DNA of 64,000 nucleotides from the NCBI GenBank assembly GCA_002270565.1, contig NQMI01000039.1:286194-350193 (forward strand), written 5' to 3'. The stretch comes from Stenocarpella maydis. Lineage: Eukaryota; Ascomycota; Sordariomycetes; Diaporthales; Diaporthaceae. The notes beneath the pieces are model-generated. The model saw only the letters and a list, made by a program, of their open reading frames with translations. It made no database searches and was not told the DNA's origin. This document shows positions 23,620 to 36,581 of the stretch, piece after piece (the stretch's first letter is position 1; every line of letters begins with the position of its first letter). Made by a program: the position numbers and the translations under genes.

Positions 23620-26600
23620 CCACGGGTTTTGAAGTTGCGATTCGATCCCGAGGCGAGGCGAGGACTGGGGGAGCCAGGCCACTTGTGAAGGCAGCGCAGG
23701 CCGACGACGACACTGGATGCGGTGGAAAGGTGCTGGGTATCAGAGAAGGCCAGAAGGAGTAGAATGAATGTGAGGTGTGCACTCATCTCACTGGACGTCG
23801 AGGTGACGGTGACACTGTTGGTTCTCTGGATTGCGACCCCAAGAAGGGGTGCCCGGGTGGGCAGTACCTTTGGGGCCGTACTATAGTTCTGTGCAGTTCG
23901 AGTACCCCGTACTTGTGTTTATACCCACATACTAGGCATGCATTGCCTTGGGTACCTGGGTAGGTATGGACCCTACCTGCCGATGGGACAGGCGGCCTAC
24001 CTAGCCGTTTTGGCCGTAGATCATTGCTCTAGCGGCTTCCTCATTACTGGGCCCAGGACAGTGTGCACCCCGCCCACAATGCACCGTGGCCCATCAAAGA
24101 GCAGCCCGCAGCCTGCCAGCCTGGGGCCACGCCAAAATTAGTTACGGGGGTGCGTGGCTTCGTGCCTTCGCGCCTCGCGCCTGCACGAGTCTGCTCAGGT
24201 GTAGTGTGGCTAGCGCACCCAGGCTACCTAGGTACCTACCTGGGTACCTACTACTAGGCCCCAGACCCCGACTTCTGGGCCCCGGCCTATTCATTGTTCA
24301 TCCTCACGGTTTCCAATGGAGCTGGCGCCCACGCAGCCCAGGAAGGCGGGAGAGGGCGGGCACACAGTCCGTGCCTCCAGTGCGTGCACCAACACCTTAT
24401 ATCATGCCCTCATGCGATGGAGACGCAAATAGACGTGCGGCTCAGTGGTCCCCAGCAATTCCTGCAGGCTCGGCCAACTTCCTTCCAAACCACCACGCCG
24501 ACCTCGCCTGTCGCATCGGCCGCATCTATCGTCTCTTCTCTGGTGTGTCAGACGGGGCACAGAGCCCATGGCGGAGCGCGTGTTTGGCCCCTCTGCCGAT
24601 CATGGTGCTGCTGCTGCAGTGTAACATCCAGAACAGGCGGGGAATGACAAACACGAATACGTATAGTATACGAGACGAGCAACCCAACAACCAGGGCCTA
24701 ACACGATGGGACGCCCACCTGCCATCCGCAGAATCCAAACCCTGCCGGCTTAAGCCCACGTGCTCTCCGCTTTTTGAAGGGTATATACGACCGCGCAGCG
24801 TCAGTACCAGAGCATCGACATCCAAGGCTGCATGCACACCGACGCTGCTCCACCATGTTTTGATCCCGCCTTTACCGCGTTACCAGCAACCGTTACAAGT
24901 ATACATACATCAATGGGGCCTGGCGGCCTGAGCCCTGTGTTCATTAGCATCACACGTGTCAGACTTGCCAAACTGGGAGGTTTGAGCACGACACCAGGCA
25001 CGACCCTGACGACACGATTGCTACCCGGCCTTGCGAACAGACGGTGCACCACGGACGCTTTGGTCCCGGATGTTCAACTGTCGCCGCCCTGTCATGGGAT
25101 GATTCATTCGAGCTACTGGAAATTTTTTACAGCCCGTGGTTTATTACCTAGCTGTCAGTTCGCCAGCGCCGTTACCACAGTTCGCGCCTCGATCTGGCCG
25201 GAGCGACATCCCTCAACCCCCAAGGTAACGTTCCGGGGGGCAGCTGCATCGGCCCTTTGCAGTGTGCAGAATCCGCAACTGTGTTGTGCACCGCGTGGTC
25301 CTCGGCAGACCATCTAGCCGGCAGCATTACTTAAGATGCGGGCGAGATGAAAATATTCTTTTGAAGCATTGGGTGCGACTCTCTAATTTAATTTACCCCA
25401 AACGCGCCTCGCCTGCCTCATCTCTGCCCGAGTCCGATCTGGCTACCACACCGGAAATGGGTATAGCGCGGCCGGTTGCAGGCACTGTGCGACCCGGCCC
25501 AGCCCTACAGGATGGGCAGAGGCTGTTGCTTCTCAGCACCAGTAATTCTCACTGCTGCTGAAGCCTCAAGAACTTGGGCTGCGAGGGCGCATAATAGACA
25601 CACAGCACACCAAACTCGAGGCTCATAGAAATCGGAGAATTATCCCGTGTAGATCCCCCGGGCACACCTCAGGGTTGTGGACGCTGTTCTGACCCTGAGG
25701 GAAATTTGATGCGGAGCTGAGGAATCTGGGGAATTGCCAAGGTTCTCCCTCTCTCCACGGCCACCATTCCTGAATTGGAGATGCATCTCGCCAGCCAAAA
25801 CGTTTCCTGTTCAGGCAGCAGCCGAACCACCCGAAATTGTCGAATCGACGTCTGGGGAAGGCCCAATTAGTGTCCATGTTCGCGTCATGTGGCTAGCAGC
25901 AAGGTGCCATCCATTTTTCTTCCTGGGCAGGCTGCGCGGATAATAGGAGGTAGGCTGAACGAACATCAGCCGTCAGGCTGTCAGGCTGTCACAAAAAGGC
26001 CAACCCCCCTTTCACACTAGCGTCCTCGTATTGCTGCTGCCGACGGCAGCCAACCCGCACTATGAGAATTTTTTGAAGCCATTTTCTTCCATGGAATTGT
26101 GTCACAGTGCTTGAGGTTGACAGGCCAGACAGTACCGAGACGCCAGTGGACGAGCCCTTGGTCAGGGACCAGGCTGACAGGCAGGCTGGTACCTGCGAGG
26201 TTGCCGAAAGGAGATGCACATGTGCAGTTTCTGACCAGCCCTGTGGGAAATCTGACCCGGAACCTACCGGGTTCTCCAGTATTTGCGAGCCTCGTCGCCA
26301 TGACGAATATCTGGTCACAAAATCTCTGCCATTCTCTTCTGAAATATCCTTGATTGGCCGTGCAGTAATAGAATTGGACCTGGCGCTCCCATGGCTGACC
26401 TGGTATATGAGCAAAAAGGCCAGACAATCTGCAGGCTCCCGTGAACTGGGAGACTCGGGGCAGCAGCACGCGCGGCAGGATGAGCCCCAAATAGATGCAA
26501 AACCTCTTCCCGTCAGCACCTCGACCTGCTTTGGGTCTCGCTCGACATCCTACTTCTTCCTCGGCTTCCCGATGCTATTCGAAGTCCGATTGTCGGTGGC

Positions 26601-28950
26601 TGCTGTATGGTCGACTTACGGAGTACGGATACCATGGAGCCTAAGAAATACTACAGACGTAGTCCATGCCTAGACACGCATGTGCCTGGTTTGCATCCTT
26701 GCGTCCTGATAAGACAGACGTGTACCGGTACGATCTACACACACTACCGTGACGCGACTCGTCCGTATTCATGATGGGCACGTTCAAGATCTCTCCACCA
26801 GGCTCAGGCCGAGACCCGCGTGAGGCCCAGCCTGTTGTGGAGATGTGGGATGCTTACACTAGTGTAGTGCAATATCAGGACAACGGATGTACGGAGTACA
26901 CTACATACAACTGTGTAGAACGGATGGTATACAGAATGTTGATAACTAAGAAGCAGCCATGCCAGGGTTCCAGCCAGATAGCCCCCTTGACCTACGCCCA
27001 CAACACCTAACTCATACCTACTTCCATAATACCTATTGTAATCACCCTATATTGAGAAGAAGGCATCCCACGACGAGAATGGGGCTTTAAGAGGGAAGGG
27101 TATAAATAAGTCACAGTTGCGCCCCAATCACCACCTCCATCATCGAAACCCTTCACACTCGAGCCTAAATTACTCAACAAAATAATATGAACTTGAACAA
27201 TAATGAAAACATATCGGGTGAAGTTCTGACTCTGGTATTGAGCTGGTTGTGGCTTATCTTGCATGCTGGGCTGGACGGATGCCTGCAGACCGACAAAATC
27301 CTCACGCGTGCTTTTGAGTTGCGGGCAGCATTCAGAGCCAAGTTTTAGTGTAGAGCGAATGTACTCCGTAGGGCTCAGGTTGCATCATCGTGATGGACCA
27401 AGCTCGGATTATTGACAAGCAGCGGGGGGGATGTTGCGAGGCAGCACCCACAAGTTGGAAGCTTCCAGCCCTCGATTTTTCCCTCCGCCAGTCGACGGGG
27501 AAACGACCGCGGATCGTATTCGGCGGAGCATGGAGGAACCCTGCTTGCAGGGTGGAAGTGCTGCTGATAGCACACCTAAGCGAGGTGCATGTGATGACTA
27601 GCAGCAGCTACCCCAGCCTTTCAGGGCCACCGGACCACCCCTGCAACACTTTACTGTGAGACTTTCCATGAAATCAAGAGGACGGTAGACTAGCCGGACT
27701 AGTGGGCTGGGAGAAGCCGGCTGGGGTGGGATCACGCCCAAGGGGGTCGGCCGAGGGAGCGGACTTCTACACCATTCTTCATATTCTCACAGGTTTAATA
27801 AATGTGTGCCTACACTAGGTAGGGGGCGCTTGCAGTCCTCATCGCCAGAGCGTCGACTCCTCTTCTTGTTTCCAGTCGACGACACCACCATCACCCACCC
27901 TAACCCTGCATTTCGCTGTGGGTCACCCTGCTCCCTTGACAGTTGAACCTGCAGCGCCTGGGCCAGACCTTGACCCGGTGCGCGCGGTTCCTCTCACAAG
28001 CCGATCTCGACCGTGCATTCGCTAGGTCATCCGGTCGGTCAAAGGACTTCAAACCGCCAGCATTAGTGTACCTACCACGGGAGACTTTGTTGTACGCCAG
28101 TGTTTATTATTATTCTCAACCAGGTCCTCCAGTGACGGTTTGCAGGACGTCGCAGCCGTCCCCCCGCCCAAGGGGCCAACGCCTGACCAGAGACGCAGCT
28201 TCCCCGATCACTCCCTCATCACCTGGCTGGCGCGCTGCCTCACCGAACGTTGCGCATTGAAGCCAACGGCTCATCTGGACGGCAACTCAACACCACACTG
28301 TGACATCGGTATTGCTGTGCCCCTCCTCCCGTGCGTCCGTCACCCGCGAGTGGGCTGCCAGCCACAACCCAACCGTCATCTGCCTAGGAGCAAGACAAGG
28401 AAGACCTCTGTGGCAAGGTATCGGTTTAGTTTTGTGGAGCTGCATTGCCTGCTTCTCAGTGGCTCTTGTGCCGTCGTGCTCGGCTTCAATCCTGCATCAT
28501 CCTTGGGACTCGAACAGGCTGGCCGTCGTCTGGACTCGGGACTCAAACTCTCCAGCCCGTCGCCCAAGGAACCCCTCGCCAGCAGCGCAATAGCAGAGGG
28601 TGCTATAACCCGTACAGTCCTTGGCTGCCGTATCCCATAACAACTGTGAGTGTGTCCGATCCTTCTGGTCAGAATTCGCAACAAAACACAATGACTTCGG
28701 GATCTCGAGACTTGGCTTCAACTTCTACTTTGAATTGACCCATCTCTGTACTCCGGCTCCCTTGTGGTTGTGAACCCCCACCCACCATTCCCAGGTCTTT
28801 CGTGTTTGCGCTCCACCGCCCGAGTCGTTCCTTCCATCCCAAGCGACACAAAGAAGCCTGTGGCCCCGGCCCCCTTCCTCCGAGTGAGGAGCCTTCCCTT
28901 TGCCTCGGGTCCCACTAAACGCCCCCCGATACCATGACTGCGAAAATCCG

Positions 28951-28976
28951 GCTTAGCTAACACTTCCGTTGATCAG
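28951..28976 (+). promoter_or_regulatory. Probable 3' end of a 5'-leader intron of the chitin synthase gene
   Basis: A GCTAAC branch-like box followed 16 bp later by CAG at 28974-28976 sits just four bases upstream of the preferred ATG (28981). This is what the end of a fungal intron looks like. The donor is not fixed; a GTGAGT at 28646 is one candidate, implying a 331 bp leader intron. Signal reading only, with no transcript evidence. Confidence 0.45.
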
Positions 28977-28980
28977 GGCC

Positions 28981-31900
28981 ATGTCTCTTCCCGAAAGGCC
29001 AGGTGCGAGAGCCTCCTACGAGCAGCGCACCGCTTACAGGCAATCCACTCGGCGCAGTCGACCACATGACATCGAGGCTGACGATCGTTATGGGAACGAA
29101 GGCACAATGCACTCCCGTGGGGAATCATCTCACTCGGTTGCGACAACTGTGCCACCTCCTTCTAACACTACTACAGACGAAGTGCCTCTGTCGCCTGACC
29201 TAGAGAGAGCTGGCATGCCTGGCGAGGCAGCCGTCTCGCGGAAACGAAGCTTGGTCAAGCCGGAGCGGAACAGGATCGGGAAGGATCACCCCAACTATCA
29301 TTATCGTCAACATGCGGTGAACATGCAGACGAAGCCCTCGCGGACCGGCAACGATCCAGTCTACGAGGATCTTGAAGGGACCACATACATGACCGTGTCG
29401 AACCGAGAAGACGCGCTCTCGGAGTCGCTCACTTCGAAGGGCAAGAAAGGGAGCAGCCGGGACAGCGGTGAGGCCGAAAAGTCGAAACATTCCAGGAATC
29501 GCGCAAACAGCCGGAAACATTCGGGCAAGATCACTAAGCGTGGCTCCAAACACAGAAAGGAGGTGGAGCAGATACGCCCGCCGAGTCTTTGGGACATATA
29601 CTGCGCCATCATCACGTTCTGGTGTCCGAATTTCGTGCTCAAATGCTTCGGGAAGAAATCGAAGGACCAGGCTCGGGCCTGGCGAGAGAAGATGGGACTT
29701 CTGAGTATCATCCTACTCATCATGGCGTTCGTTGGCTTCTTGACATTTGGATTCACCCGCACAGTCTGTGGTGCACCATCGCAGCGCCTCCAGGTAAATC
29801 ACGTGGGTAGCGGCTACATGATTTTCCATGGACAAGCATACGACCTCTCCACGTCTCATCATCCGCCGGCTGAGGGCATCCCTAGGTCGGGTAACTCAGG
29901 GGCGAATGTTTTGTTTGACCTTCCGGAGAAGCAAGGTGGAAAGGACGGGAGCTTCCTGTTCCAAAACGTCAATGGGAAGTGCAAGGACATAATTACTTTG
30001 GCTGACGGCTCAGATGTGCCCACGAACAGCAAGGGTGAGCTGGCCTGGTATTTCCCGTGCAATACTTTCAACCAGGACGGATCCACGCAGCCGAATCTCA
30101 CAATCCCGTACTACCTTGGCTACGCTTGTCACACCTCAGCTGACGCACGAAACACATTTTATGCCTTGACCCCGACGGCAGACATCTATTTCAACTGGGC
30201 CGATGTCAAGAATAACTCGCGGAATCTTGTTGTCTACTCCGGGGACGTCCTCGATCTTAATCTTCTCAACTGGTTCAACTCATCGCAGGTCTCAGTACCT
30301 GACCGCTTCAAGGAACTCGCCGACAGCAACTCGTCGGCAAACAAGGCTGTGAGGGGTCGCGATGTCACTCATGCTTTCATGAAGTCTGGAGACAAGGCGA
30401 CGGCTGAATGCCTCCAGCAAATCATCAAGGTCGGATCGGTGGATTCTGACTCCGTGGGCTGCATTGCCTCAAAGGTTGTTCTGTATCTGTCTCTTGTTTT
30501 GATTCTCTCGGTGGTCGTCGTCCGCTTCCTCCTGGCCCTGATCTTCCAATGGTTCATAAGCCGGCGATACGCAGCAGCCAAGACGTCTCAATCATCGAAC
30601 AAGAGAAAGCGCAACCAGCAAATCGAAGAGTGGTCCGAGGACATTTACCGCGCGCCAGCACGCTTGCCTGGCGATGTCGGAAGCAGCGTAGCAGGGGCCT
30701 CGTCTGACCGCACGAGCAAGCGCGCCAGCACTTTCCTGCCCACAACCTCACGGTTCTCGACTGTGTATGGTATCGACCGGAACTCTCGCAGGCCTGCCAT
30801 GCCCACGACGATGGCTAGTCAGAGCTCCGGGGCTGCCTTGCTACATCCGACCTCCATGTACGGGCAGGGGAATCCCAGCCGTAACAGCTTCTTGGCCTCC
30901 GACCCGTACGGTCCTCAGCCCAGCCCCAGCGATGGGCCCGGTCCTGCCGGCTTCATACACGAGGCCGTGGTACCGCAGCCACCGTCCGACTGGATGCCGT
31001 TTGGCTATCCTCTAGCGCACACGCTTTGTCTCGTTACTGGATACTCCGAGGGCGAGGAAGGGCTCCGGACGACACTAGACTCTATCGCCATGACCGACTA
31101 TCCCAACAGCCACAAGTGCATACTCGTTATCTGCGATGGTATCATCAAGGGCAAGGGCGAGAGCATGTCGACACCTGACTACGTGCTGAGCATGATGAAG
31201 GACTTCACCATTTTGCCCGAGGAAGTGCAGCCATTCTCATACGTCGCTGTTGCTACAGGCTCCAAGCGACACAATATGGCCAAGGTCTACTCTGGTTTCT
31301 ATGACTACGGTTCCAAGTCTCGGATTCCCTTAGACAAGCAACAGCGGGTCCCAATGATGTTGGTGTCCAAGTGTGGTACGCCCGACGAGGCCACCAAATC
31401 GAAACCTGGAAACCGAGGAAAGCGTGACAGTCAGATCATTCTCATGTCCTTCCTGCAGAAGGTCATGTTCGACGAGCGGATGACTGAACTCGAGTATGAG
31501 ATGTTCAACGGCCTGTGGAAGATCACTGGAATATCTCCCGACTTCTACGAAATAGTGTTGATGGTAGACGCGGATACAAAGGTGTTCCCAGACAGTCTCA
31601 CCCACATGGTCTCCGCCATGGTCAAGGATCCCGAGATCATGGGCTTGTGCGGCGAGACAAAGATCGCCAACAAACGGGACAGCTGGGTCACGGCCATCCA
31701 GGTCTTTGAATACTTCATCTCACATCACCAGGCCAAGTCATTCGAATCAGTCTTTGGTGGTGTAACCTGTCTGCCTGGTTGTTTCTGCATGTACCGAATC
31801 AAGGCCCCGAAGGGAGGTGCAAATTACTGGGTCCCCGTGCTGGCCAACCCCGACGTTGTTGAGCACTACTCGGAAAACGTGGTGGACACGCTGCACAAGA

Positions 31901-32700
31901 AGAACTTGCTCCTTCTGGGTGAGGATCGTTACCTCACGACCCTTATGCTACGGACTTTCCCCAAGAGGAAACAGGTATTCGTTCCTCAAGCAGTCTGCAA
32001 GACCACGGTGCCTGATAAGTTCATGGTGCTCCTGTCTCAGAGGCGTCGTTGGATCAACTCAACTATTCACAACCTCATGGAGCTTGTTCTAGTCAGAGAT
32101 CTATGTGGAACCTTCTGCTTCAGTATGCAGTTTGTGGTGTTTATCGAGTTGATGGGCACTTTGGTCCTGCCCGCTGCTATTGCCTTCACCCTCTACGTCG
32201 GTAAGTTGTTTCCGGCGAGCCGCCCTTCTCCTGGATTTGTTCCACGCAGCTAATATGTTGCAGTTATTTCTTCAATCATCGGGCCAGTCCAAGTTATTCC
32301 CTTGGTTCTACTGGCGCTGATTCTGGGCTTACCAGGCGTGCTCGTGGTCGTGACGGCACACTCGTGGACATACATCGTCTGGATGCTCATCTACCTGGTT
32401 TCCCTGCCCATCTGGAATTTTGTGCTACCAACTTACGCCTTCTGGAAGTTTGACGACTTCTCGTGGGGTGACACTCGCAAGACAGCGGGCGACACTAAGA
32501 AGGGCGGCCACGGCGAGCGAGAGGGCGAGTTCGACAGCAGCAAGATCACCATGAAGCGTTGGGCCGAATTCGAACGCGAGCGCAGAACGCAGGGTCAGTA
32601 CTGGAGCTCGAAGGATAACATCCCGGGCAGCACCAGCAGTGGCTACTGGGCTGCAACACCGTCGCCTGGTTACCACGACGAGTATTATTCTGATGCATAA
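28981..32700 (+). CDS. chs-4: Chitin synthase, class IV (Chs3-like)
   Basis: Two exons, 28981-32200 and 32264-32700 (63 bp intron), give 1218 residues, the usual class IV length. Residues 1-200 are hydrophilic and basic ([17 protein letters not shown] at the start). Membrane segments lie at about 240-262 and 497-525. Between them, from about residue 264, is the cytochrome-b5-like extracellular region found in class IV and V enzymes (ending [13 protein letters not shown]). The cytosolic GT2 catalytic domain follows: DAD at 863, GEDRYLT at about 980 and the signature QRRRW at 1020-1024. A cluster of hydrophobic helices follows, into which the intron falls, and then a charged tail. It has no myosin motor domain, which separates it from classes V and VII. 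The enzyme polymerises UDP-GlcNAc into chitin at the plasma membrane. Skt5 is its expected partner and is encoded 6 kb upstream on the opposite strand. The start at 28981 is preferred over the in-frame TTG at 28969. Confidence 0.96.
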
Positions 32701-35700
32701 ACACTTAGCATTCAAGGGGAGGGTAGAGCCGTCGTTTTTTGTCATTTTTCGAGAGAAGCGCTAGCTGCATTGGTTAAAGTACTTGGTAATAAGAAGCTGG
32801 AAAGGGCACGGCGGAGTTTTTGGTTCTCTGCCTATGCTCGTTAATCGAACAAGAGGGGCAGGACTGCTTCCTGTGTATAAGATAACGATCGCACACACAG
32901 GCTTGGGTTCTTCACAATCCGAGCTTAACTTTAATTTAATGAACGATATGAGGGACTGTTATTTTCTCCAGGGACGTGGTGACCAGGGAGAAAGGGGCTT
33001 TGTGACGGGCTCGACTACGTCTTTCCCACCTCCCAACCAACGGATGCAGTGTAATGCGCATCCTCGATCAGGGTGGATATGCCTGCATTCCCGTACCTTT
33101 TGAGCTATAGGATAGCCTCGATTTGGGGTTGTGGGTCTTACTGGTAGGTGCATGACGGTAGACAGGATCGGAACACAGCTGCTTGATATCATCCTGTGTC
33201 CTGTGCTGTGCTGGTGGTCCAGATACGTACCGCCCAGGAAAGAATTGTGACTGTGGTCTCTATCATTCTGTAACAATAGGCCTGGCCTGTCTGACTATTT
33301 ATTGGCTTGCTCTGCATGTTTGCCAATACTGTCCTCACATTTTCGCCACAGAGGTCAATAGACGAACCACCAAAAGCTCGGCCACCGGGACTTGGTATGC
33401 ACGGCCATGCTGGCCTCGGCCGGCCGCACGAAAGCGGCCCCTCCCCCCTCCCCCCTCCCCTCCTTCTCCTGGATGAACGCCCATTACCCGAAAGGAAAGG
33501 CATGGGAGGGAAAACCAGGAAGGGCCATGGGCGGTGGGTCAGGAGGATGGGAGGAAGGGAGGGGCGTAGTGGTTCTCGAACAAGCAATTACTTTTGCTGC
33601 ACACTGCCGCTCTGGGAAGGCCGACATAGCGGCTGCTTCTATATTGGCCAACGAATCTGGCGTGACGGGAGAAGAAGGGTGGGGAGGAGATGGGTGCCTG
33701 CGGTCCAGCCCAATGGAGGTGGAGAGGCCGGCAGAGATGTGGGAACCAGACAGCAAAAGGATGAGACAAGCCTGACAAGACAGAAGGACGGGCAGGGAGA
33801 TGCAGCCCTGCTTGGGGGGTTCCTGACGGCGATCAAGGCACGATGTCTGGTCGGCTGCTTTTTCCCTCCTTCCCTTTCCTGTCTCCCACGCTCGCTCGTG
33901 CACGCTACCCTGGCGATCATCGATACTGCTACGTACGAAGAGGGGGGGGGGGCGGCGGCCATGGCAAGACGGTAATAAAGCCAGCAGGAGTCAGTCGGCT
34001 GTCGTATTGCAGCCTTTGATTTCTCCTTCCGGCCGCGATAGAAACAACACAGCAGAATAGATACCGAGACAACAAAAAACCTTCGCTGCAAAAATACTGG
34101 CCGGGGCGGAAAACGCTGCGAGTATCCGATACACACACATTTATACAAGACGCGAGCACACAGGAGGCTGTATTCTTCCCGGGGCGGTGAGGGAGAGTGC
34201 AGTGGTGGAAGAGCGAGCAGCAGGCTGGGCTGGGTTGAGCCGAGGTCGTTCTCCCAGGTCGGGAAGGGGTCCAGTCAGGCCAGTTGACGTTAGAGTTCGG
34301 CATGGCAACTTTTTTTTTCTTTCTTTCCGTCGTTAGGCCGCGATGAACGCGGCATCGCGCATCTACACTACGTACTGCCAAGAGGTATTGAGTAGGTAGG
34401 ATGGTCGGTGGGGGTGGCGGCCGCCGGTGAAGATGGTGGACAGGGCAAGCAAGGGAAGGCCCTGCATCAATCAACACACATGGATTCCGGCCGGACATAC
34501 AAGACCGGAGAGAATGTGTTATTGAGCGAGCACAGCTCACGTGTCAAGGACGGCGAGCAGCTGCGTGTTAAAAGGTGGCTTTGGGGCGTCCCTCTCGGCG
34601 GCTGTAGAGGCAAATTGAAAGGGCCAGGGAGGGCAAATACTGGCGAGGGTGGGCAGGTGTCAGTGAGGGTGAGAGACGTGTGTGTGAGAGACGTCCCACG
34701 GGCAGGGAGTGCACACCACCACGGCTGCAGGTGCAAGCTGAAGAGGTCGAAGGGGGGTCGGGGGATTATGTGCCCCGGTGTGCGAGAGAGCCAATGGGAG
34801 GGGCGATGCCCGGATGCCTCCATCGCAAGCCTGGGTCTCTCTGGGGTGGCCCACGCACACGGGAGGGCGTCAGACACGATGCAGCTACATGATGGTGATG
34901 ATATATGTATGTTGGCTGCTGATTAGCCTTGCCGCTGCTGCCACCCTTGCTCCAAGCGACGGACGGGCTTGTTGCTCGCTGAACTAACGGGTGGCTTGCT
35001 GGCTGGCTGGCCCTGCTGACATACACGCATCGTATCGTAGCCCAGAGGGTGTGAAGGATGGCAGGTGTGGAGTTGAGAGGTGTGCGTGGGCGTATGATGT
35101 GTGATGTGTCCGAGTTGTGAGGGTGTAGTCCGTACGGACGTGTTGTAGGCAGTGCTGGCAGTCTATGCAATATTTGGTGCTGATCGATGGTGCATTTTGT
35201 CGGCCAAGGCTTGTCTGGCTGGGCTGGTTGATTGATTAAGTGACAGATGATAGACAGGCTGATGGTGGATTGATGGGTTGACGTCTCGAGGATGGCCAGC
35301 CTCCGAAAACGCCCATGTGAGGCGGGTGGCCCCGCTGCGTCACATCACATCCCAATCGGGAGAGAGACGACGAGACGAGATTGACATGCTGCCATCCATG
35401 CATGTACGGAGTACATGGTAGTGCACATTGCCTTCAGCGATAGGTGAGGAAGCATCGCCTGGCCGTATCAGTCAGTCGCAAAACAATCCAACCAGCCCCA
35501 CGCGCACACACGCTTTTATATATACATACAGCACACACACATCGACATGCATACATATACACACATATACACTCACAAGCACAATAAATCCCGTGTCAGT
35601 CAGCCAGTAAGTCAGTCAATCAAACAGTCAGTCCAGACAGACACGACAGGCAGGCAGGCAGGAATAAGCCTGCAACTCCCCTCGCCCTGCGCGCCCTCTG

Positions 35701-36581
35701 ATCCTCGGAAGCCTGGTCCTTGGAAGCTCGATCCCCATCTCAGCAGCAGCTGACCCGACCGGCCACCACCCGCCTCTCCTCCACCCTTGCCCGACCCGCC
35801 TAGACTAGATGCGCTACTGTAGTATGTACACTACACTGCCGAGTAACACTGCTGCGTATCTACCAACAAAGGCTACTTTACCTGCTGCTGCCGCCGCTGG
35901 CACAGACCACATCCACAGTCCACCACGACGTTCCACGTCCACGTCCAAGTCCACGACCACGGCCACTGCCGCCTGCCACTCTGAACCTTGGCTTGACCGG
36001 CCCCCCCCCCCCCAAAACTCTTTGTCGCTGTGTAATCGTCTGAAGTCCAAAAAAGCCTAGAGTCTGGCGGGGGACTAAATTGCTTACCCTCCCACCATCG
36101 TCGCATTCGTCGACGAATCACTCGACACAAGATCACAATCACGTCCAGCGATCGCCAGGCCTTGACTCGACAACCATCTTGCCCTAGTCGACCCTGGCCT
36201 GCCTTATCCTGTCTGACTCTTGTCTCCGCCGTCATATCCTCAAATTCCCACCACAACGCCCTCCATCTCTTCTAATACAGCCGCCCGCTCACTTCGCCAT
36301 CCCGACCCGCCTGCCTTGCAACAACTCCCGCCTCCCGACCCGCCTCGCCCCGAATCCTCCCTCCCATCCCAGCTCAAATCTACGCTATCTTCCCGCCTTG
36401 CTCCGCATACCAGACAGTCCCTCCGTCATCACCCATCGCAAGGGTGCTGCGCTGTTCAAGCCCGGGAGAGTGGACAGTACCCCCCGGCCCGAGGCGTCAA
36501 CGAGGGCCGTTCGCCCGTCAACCACTCCGTCCTCGGCTGCGAATGCGACCAGCCAGATATTCTCCTGGCTAGTCGACCGAC
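32701..36581. other. 3.9 kb non-coding stretch between chs and WD40 gene
   Basis: It contains the chitin synthase 3' region and the upstream region of the WD40 gene. Many overlapping frames of 60-220 codons exist on both strands, mostly in G/C-rich low-complexity DNA, and none has a recognisable domain. Dinucleotide CA and tetranucleotide CAGT/GGCA runs lie near 35510-35660, and a C12 run near 36000. Confidence 0.55.

Larger units (their letters stand above)
23006..28980. other. 6 kb divergent intergenic region between skt5 and chitin synthase
   Basis: No supportable gene in about 6 kb. The longest frame (281 codons, 24086-24931, +) has no domain, no splicing support and rival frames on both strands. 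The region carries a TCAGG repeat (23595-23619), a KpnI/AvrII-like palindromic patch around 24225-24255 (repeats of CCTAGGTA/GGTACC), and several poly-pyrimidine stretches. The right end holds the putative 5' leader intron of the chitin synthase gene. Both flanking promoters lie here. Confidence 0.6.

Noticed and set aside
24086..24931. 281-codon open frame between skt5 and the chitin synthase gene
   Set aside because: No recognisable motif, crosses palindromic low-complexity DNA, and overlaps other long frames.
25989..26673. Overlapping 176- and 188-codon frames on opposite strands
   Set aside because: Neither shows a domain or signal peptide, and they mirror each other.
33307..33975. 222-codon open frame downstream of the chitin synthase gene
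   Set aside because: Low-complexity Pro/Gly/Arg text built on G/C homopolymers; no conserved feature.
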